Positions 58,491 through 64,000 of a DNA stretch of 64,000 bases are shown here, one piece after another. Both the position numbers and the translations under genes were made by a program. This stretch comes from Enhydrobacter sp. Lineage in GTDB: Bacteria > Pseudomonadota > Alphaproteobacteria > Reyranellales > Reyranellaceae. The stretch lies in assembly GCA_025808875.1 (NCBI GenBank), contig CP075528.1, positions 3,036,473-3,100,472 of the forward strand, written 5' to 3'. The stretch's first letter is position 1; each line of letters starts with the position of its first letter. The notes under the pieces were generated by a model. It searched no databases, was not told the origin of the DNA, and saw only the letters and a program-made list of their open reading frames with translations.

Positions 58491-59705
58491 ATGAAATTCG
58501 GCATCTTCTACGAACTGCAGCTCCCGCGGCCCTGGAAGGAAGGCGACGAGCACCGGCTCTACCAGAACGCGCTGGCGCAGATCGAGCTGGCCGACCGCCT
58601 GGGCTACGACCACGCCTGGCAGGTCGAGCATCATTTCCTCGAGGAATATTCGCACTCGCCCTCGCCCGAGACCTTCCTCGCCGCCGCCAGCCAGCGCACC
58701 GAGCGCATCCGGCTGGGCCACGGCATCTACCAGCTCACCACCAACCATCCCGCGCGCATCGCCGAGCGGACCGCCTCGCTCGACCTGCTGTCGAACGGCA
58801 GGGTCGAGCTCGGCATGGGCGAAAGCGCCTCGATCACCGAGCTCGAGCCGTTCGGCGTCTCCATGGAGAACAAGCGCGAGATCTTCGAGGAGGCCGTCCG
58901 CGCCGTCATCCCGATGTTCAAGGACGGGCCGTCCGAGCACCACGGCAAGTATTTCGACATGCCGCTGCGCATGGTGGTGCCCAAGCCGCTGCAGAAGCCG
59001 CATCCGCCGCTCTGGGTGGCCTGCTCGCAGCTCGAGACGCTGGCCAAGGTCGGCGAATGGGGCATGGGCGCGCTTGGCTTCCAGTTCGTCTCGGCCGACG
59101 CCGCGCACGCCTGGGTGCACGCCTACTACAATGCCTTCGTGAAGCGGCAGAAGAAGCTCGCCGACTACAGGACCAACCCGAACATCGCGCTGGTCAGCTT
59201 CTTCATGTGCGCCAAGACCGACGAGGAGGCCCGCGCGCGCGCCGACGGCGACACCTTCTTCCAGTTCTCGCTGCGCTTCTACGGCCAGTCGGCCGGGCGG
59301 CGGCGGCCGCCGGCCGGCACGGTCAACATGTGGGACGAATACAACAAGTGGAAGGCGGCCAATCCCGACGCGCACGCCGCGGCACTGCGCGGCGGCCTGA
59401 TCGGCTCGCCCGACACGATCCGCCGGAAGTTGCGCAAGTTCCAGTCGTCCAACATCGACCAGGTGGTGCTGCTCAACCAGGCGGGCAACAACACCCACGA
59501 GCACATCTGCGAATCGCTCGAGCTCTTTGCCAGGGAAGTGATGCCCGAGTTCCAGGCGGCCCATCCCGAGCTGCTCGAGTGGAAGGAGAAGGTGCTGAAC
59601 CGCGAGATCGAGCTCGAGGAGATCGACACCTCGGCCTTCACCGACCGCTATGGCGGCACCATGAAGGGCATCGCCCCGGCGGCCAGGGCGGCGGCAGCGA
59701 GCTGA
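58491..59705 (+). CDS. LLM-class flavin-dependent oxidoreductase
   Basis: A 404-residue TIM-barrel luciferase-like monooxygenase. M-K-F-G-I-F-Y-E-L-Q at the start, A-W-Q-V-E-H-H-F near 40, T-A-S-L-D-L-L-S-N-G-R-V-E-L-G-M-G near 96-112 and L-I-G-S-P-D-T-I near 302 are the family blocks. It uses reduced FMN or F420 to oxidise an unknown substrate. The ATG is five bases after GGAGG. The preceding gene runs divergently from it. Confidence 0.9.
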   Translation: MKFGIFYELQLPRPWKEGDEHRLYQNALAQIELADRLGYDHAWQVEHHFLEEYSHSPSPETFLAAASQRTERIRLGHGIYQLTTNHPARIAERTASLDLLSNGRVELGMGESASITELEPFGVSMENKREIFEEAVRAVIPMFKDGPSEHHGKYFDMPLRMVVPKPLQKPHPPLWVACSQLETLAKVGEWGMGALGFQFVSADAAHAWVHAYYNAFVKRQKKLADYRTNPNIALVSFFMCAKTDEEARARADGDTFFQFSLRFYGQSAGRRRPPAGTVNMWDEYNKWKAANPDAHAAALRGGLIGSPDTIRRKLRKFQSSNIDQVVLLNQAGNNTHEHICESLELFAREVMPEFQAAHPELLEWKEKVLNREIELEEIDTSAFTDRYGGTMKGIAPAARAAAAS

Positions 59706-59759
59706 GCGGCACGAACCGTCGCGGGGGCGAACCCCGGTTTTGTGCTATCACCCCCTGCC

Positions 59760-60923
59760 ATGACGTCCAACGACAACGACCATCGCGGGCTGCTGCCGGC
59801 CGGGCTGGCCGACCTGCTGCCGCCCGATGCCGCGCGCGAGGCGCGCGCGATCGACGTGGCGATCGAGCGCTTCGCGGCCTTCGGCTACGAGCGCGTGAAG
59901 CCGCCGCTGGTCGAGTTCGAGGAATCGCTGCTCGGCGGCCCGGGCGCGGCGCTGGCGCCGCAGACCTTCCGGCTGATGGATCCGGTGTCGCAGCGCATGA
60001 TGGGCGTGCGGCCCGACATGACGGTGCAGGTCGCGCGCATCGCCGTCACCCGGCTCAGGCACGAGGCCCGGCCGCTGCGCCTGTCCTACGGCGGCAACGT
60101 GATCCGCGTGCGCGGCAATGCGCTGAAGCCCGAGCGCCAGTTCGCCCAGGTGGGCGCCGAGCTGATCGGCGTCGACACGGCCGAGGCCGACGCCGAGGCG
60201 GTGCTGCTTACCGTCGATGCGCTCCGCGCCATCGGCGTCGACGGCCTCACCGTCGATCTCAACCTGCCGACCCTGGTCGCCGCCGTCGCCTCGGGCCTCG
60301 GGCTCGACGCGGGCACGCTCGCCCGCCTGCGCCGCGCCCTCGACCGCAAAGACGAGGCGGCCGTCGCCAAGGCGCTGACCGACAAGAAGCAGGTCGATCT
60401 GTTCGTGGGATTGCTGCGGGCGGCGGGCCCGGCGGCCAAGGCGGTCGGCGTGCTGCGCAAGCTCGGGCTGCCGGCGACCGGCGCCGCGGAGGCGGCACGG
60501 CTGGCCGAGGTGGTGAAGCTGGTCCAGATGGCCGACGCCGACCTGCCGCTGACGCTCGACCCGGTCGAGTATCGCGGCCTCGAGTACCAGACCGGCGTCT
60601 CCTTCTCCGTGTTCGGCCTCAAGGGCCGCGAGGAGCTGGCGCGCGGCGGCCGCTACTCGGCGGGCTACCCGGAGGACGGCGTCAGCGAGCCCGCCACCGG
60701 CTTCACGCTCTACATGGGCGCGGTGCTGGTGGCCTCGAACGCGACGCCGGACCGGCCGCGGCTCTATCTGCCTCAGGCGACGCCGTGGCGCGACGCCGAG
60801 CCGTGGCAGGCCAAGGGCTACGCGGTGGTGCGCGCCGTCGCCGCGGCCGCCGACGTCCGGCAGGAGGCCAAGCGCCTGCGCTGCAGCCACGCCCTGATCG
60901 ACGGCGAAGCCGTGCCGCTGTAA
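59760..60923 (+). CDS. hisZ: ATP phosphoribosyltransferase regulatory subunit
   Basis: A 387-residue histidyl-tRNA synthetase-like protein without the aminoacylation domain, as expected for HisZ, which activates the short HisG in histidine synthesis. L-P-A-G-L-A-D-L-L-P-P-D-A near residue 13, F-E-E-S-L near 55, R-L-M-D-P-V-S-Q-R-M-M-G-V-R-P-D-M-T near 72-89 and the late Y-Q-T-G-V-S-F near 275 fit. HisZ next to purA is a common alphaproteobacterial arrangement. The ATG at 59760 lacks a clear Shine-Dalgarno; an in-frame GTG six codons earlier is the alternative. Confidence 0.88.
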   Translation: MTSNDNDHRGLLPAGLADLLPPDAAREARAIDVAIERFAAFGYERVKPPLVEFEESLLGGPGAALAPQTFRLMDPVSQRMMGVRPDMTVQVARIAVTRLRHEARPLRLSYGGNVIRVRGNALKPERQFAQVGAELIGVDTAEADAEAVLLTVDALRAIGVDGLTVDLNLPTLVAAVASGLGLDAGTLARLRRALDRKDEAAVAKALTDKKQVDLFVGLLRAAGPAAKAVGVLRKLGLPATGAAEAARLAEVVKLVQMADADLPLTLDPVEYRGLEYQTGVSFSVFGLKGREELARGGRYSAGYPEDGVSEPATGFTLYMGAVLVASNATPDRPRLYLPQATPWRDAEPWQAKGYAVVRAVAAAADVRQEAKRLRCSHALIDGEAVPL

Positions 60924-61036
60924 CGCCGCGCTGTGTGACAAACCCCACAGACCGGCCGACAACCCGGCGCAATTGTCGCTGTGCGTGAACGTCGGTTTTC
61001 GTTCGCGCATTCTCCCTTCGCGTGCTAACCAAACTC

Positions 61037-61070
61037 ACGCCTCTCCGGCACCGGTCCGGGGAGGCGTTTT
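61037..61070 (+). terminator. Rho-independent terminator between hisZ and purA
   Basis: ACGCCTC-T-CCGG (61037-61048) and CCGG-G-GAGGCGT (61056-61067) form an interrupted 11-pair stem around a short loop, followed on the plus strand by TTTT (61067-61070). It is placed 114 bases after the hisZ stop and 34 bases before purA, so transcription of the two genes is at least partly separate. Confidence 0.75.
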
Positions 61071-61103
61071 CGTGTGCGGATGCCTCTTTCGTAGGACAAG
61101 GCG

Positions 61104-62385
<1,282 letters not shown>

Positions 62386-62396
<11 letters not shown>

Positions 62397-64000
62397 AACG
62401 GCGCGGCGTCTTCCTGACGTAGAGGAACCAGCTGCGCGACTCGATGCGCTCGGAGAAGTGCCGATCGAGGTAGGGCGTGTACTTGTCGACCGCCAGGCGC
62501 GTGACCGCGATCGAGGTGGAGAACTTGGGGACCAGCACGTAGCTCGCGTCGCCCAGCATGTCCTCGGCATCGAGCCAGGGGAAATGAGGCGCGAGCCACA
62601 GGCTGACACCCCGAGCCGGCGCGCGCTGCAGGATGAACGGCAGGGGATTGACCTGGTCGAACAGGACGATCGACCCGGCCCTCCGATCCGGCGCCTCGAA
62701 CAGCTGGGCGGCGTCGAGGAGGGTTCGGGCGTATTCGAACTGGGAGATCTCCTGGTCGCCGGTCTCGACCGACCGGATGCGATTGAGCAAGGTGTAGTCG
62801 GCCACGTTCCGGTTCAGCGCATCGAACAGGCCGGGACGCCCCGCCGGCACCGCGAGGCCGCGCAACGGGCCCTTGTCGAACACGAACAGGTCCTTCCCGA
62901 GCGACGCCTGCCGATAGTAGATCGCCAGATTCGCGGCCTGCTTGGACATGACGATCAAGGGAAAGACGAGTGCGGCCACCAGGATCCAGAGCCGTGCCGG
63001 CGCGCGGCCCTCGCTTCGGTTGCCGCGGAAATAGTCATAGAGCAGGAAGGCGATGGTCACCGACAGGGTGAGGCCCTGGGTCTGCGTGTTCTGCGACAGC
63101 ATCGCCGCGGCAGTCACGACCAGCAGGATCACGGCGGCCGGCAGGCGCAGCGGGATGTCGCCCGAGCGCCACAGGCCGAGTGCCGTCAGGGCGGCGATCG
63201 CGACCAGCGACAGTTCCGGCACGTTGTCGAACAGGCGGACCGTGAGCGCGCGGATGTCGTTGTTAACAGCGCCCGCCTCGATCGCCGTGAAGATGTCGGC
63301 GAGATAGGGCCAGTTGTAGGGAGCGATCGCGTGAAGCGAGATCGCCGCTCCGGCGATCAGCCAGCGCCGCGCGTGCCGGCGGATCGGCTCGCTCACCGCG
63401 AGCGCAACCGCCAGTTCGGCCATGGCGGCACCGAAATAGGTGATCTTGAGATCGTAGAGCGCCAAAATCAGAAGCGTGGCAACGACGAGGTCGGGCCATC
63501 CGCCCATCGCCTCGCCGCGCGGCGGCACGAAGAAGATCAGGCTGAGCACGCCCAGCGCCGCCCAGCCGAGCGTGTTGTAGCTCATCGCGAAGGTGATGTC
63601 GTGGACCGAGTCGCCGACATTGGTCGGCATGAGGATCAGCAGGCTCGAATAGCCGACGAACACCGCGGCTGGCAGCAGCGGCAGGCGACGCAGGGCAGCG
63701 ACGAAGGCCGCGACGCAGATCGCCGTGGCGGCAATGATCTCGCCGACGATGAAGCCGCCGACCGAGGGGCCGGTGATCAGGAAGCCGATCTTGCTGAGAT
63801 AGAAGCTCAGGCTTCCCAGGGGATCGTGGAAATCCACATGCGGCTCGTGGCCGTTGACGAGGTGCCATGCTCCCGCGAGGTTGAACAGCATGTCCCACGT
63901 CATGTGGCGCGACACGATGAGGCTGGGCGATGCCAGCAGCCAGGCCGCCGCCAGGAAGACGACGAGCGAGGCGACCGCCAGCGGCAGCGGCGGGGCGTCG
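62386..64000 (-). CDS. Polytopic membrane protein, GT-C/PMT-like, truncated by the window edge
   Basis: At least 537 codons; the reading frame stays open to position 64000, where further hydrophobic residues ([16 protein letters not shown]) form the first helix, so the true start is outside the window. The visible part has about ten membrane helices and a C-terminal soluble domain of about 150 residues. [10 protein letters not shown] near the beginning and the loop [13 protein letters not shown] resemble acidic-loop motifs of GT-C mannosyltransferase-like proteins. Similar in layout to the protein at 54768-56396. Function not proven. Confidence 0.75.

Noticed and set aside
57854..60988. A 1044-residue open frame on the plus strand
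   Set aside because: Runs across the GT2, luciferase-like and hisZ genes in other frames; composition is typical of a shadow.

Overview
The window is a GC-rich chromosomal segment from an alphaproteobacterium. The support for that is the hisZ-purA neighbourhood, an EipB-type envelope protein, a zinc-less DksA, DUF3553, the PdeM nuclease and a wealth of TRAP/TAXI, tripartite tricarboxylate and CaiB-type genes. A Reyranella-like or other Rhodospirillales/Hyphomicrobiales soil or water bacterium is my guess, not something the sequence proves. Coding density is very high and ATGA/GTGA overlaps are common. I see no prophage, insertion sequence, CRISPR array or rRNA. One tRNA gene is present.

Layout: 1-1.5 kb holds a phosphotransferase and a decayed TauE/SafE remnant. 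1.6-9.5 kb is a carboxylate uptake and catabolism block: TctB-TctA, an HMG-CoA-lyase-like enzyme, a cupin, a TAXI binding protein, a fused TRAP permease and a class III CoA-transferase. 9.6-16.7 kb has small hypotheticals, an alpha/beta hydrolase, an acyl-CoA ligase with a rhodanese, and glutamine-dependent NAD synthetase directly behind tRNA-Val. 16.7-21 kb carries N-formylglutamate amidohydrolase-like, M81 peptidase and D-aminoacylase genes, then DksA. 21.5-23.3 kb is a bufferin-type RiPP operon (precursor, DUF692, DUF2063). 23.4-29.6 kb has MobA, a hydratase, a cytochrome c, a cyclic-nucleotide/HlyD-like fusion, PdeM, an L,D-transpeptidase and EipB. 29.6-35.7 kb is a photolyase, FAD oxidoreductase, DUF1365, cyclopropane-synthase and MFS run, resembling singlet-oxygen/photo-stress loci. 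35.7-39.9 kb, on the minus strand, reads ECF sigma, anti-sigma-like, CpxP-like, DUF1800 and DUF1501. 40-48.6 kb holds a gamma-glutamyltransferase, binding proteins, pyrE and an ABC peptide importer lacking ATPases. 48.6-53.4 kb has a phosphatase, a probable selenoprotein, a formylglycine-generating-like protein and serA-serC. 53.5-58.4 kb is an envelope/glycan block. 58.5-64 kb has a luciferase-like oxidoreductase, hisZ, purA and a truncated membrane protein.

The most notable signal is at 49250-49813 (minus). There a carboxymuconolactone decarboxylase/AhpD-like gene is interrupted by one in-frame TGA exactly where the second cysteine of its CxxC motif should be. A 7-bp perfect stem-loop lies 18 nt downstream with a G in the second loop position, as expected for a bacterial SECIS element. 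I read it as one selenocysteine-containing protein. Its upstream region also carries a 20-bp near-palindrome. Secondary points of interest are the bufferin-type operon, the cNMP-HlyD fusion, the ECF-sigma/DUF1800/DUF1501 cassette, two gene remnants (TauE/SafE and DUF1345), and a low-GC structured intergenic region at 17.65-17.98 kb.
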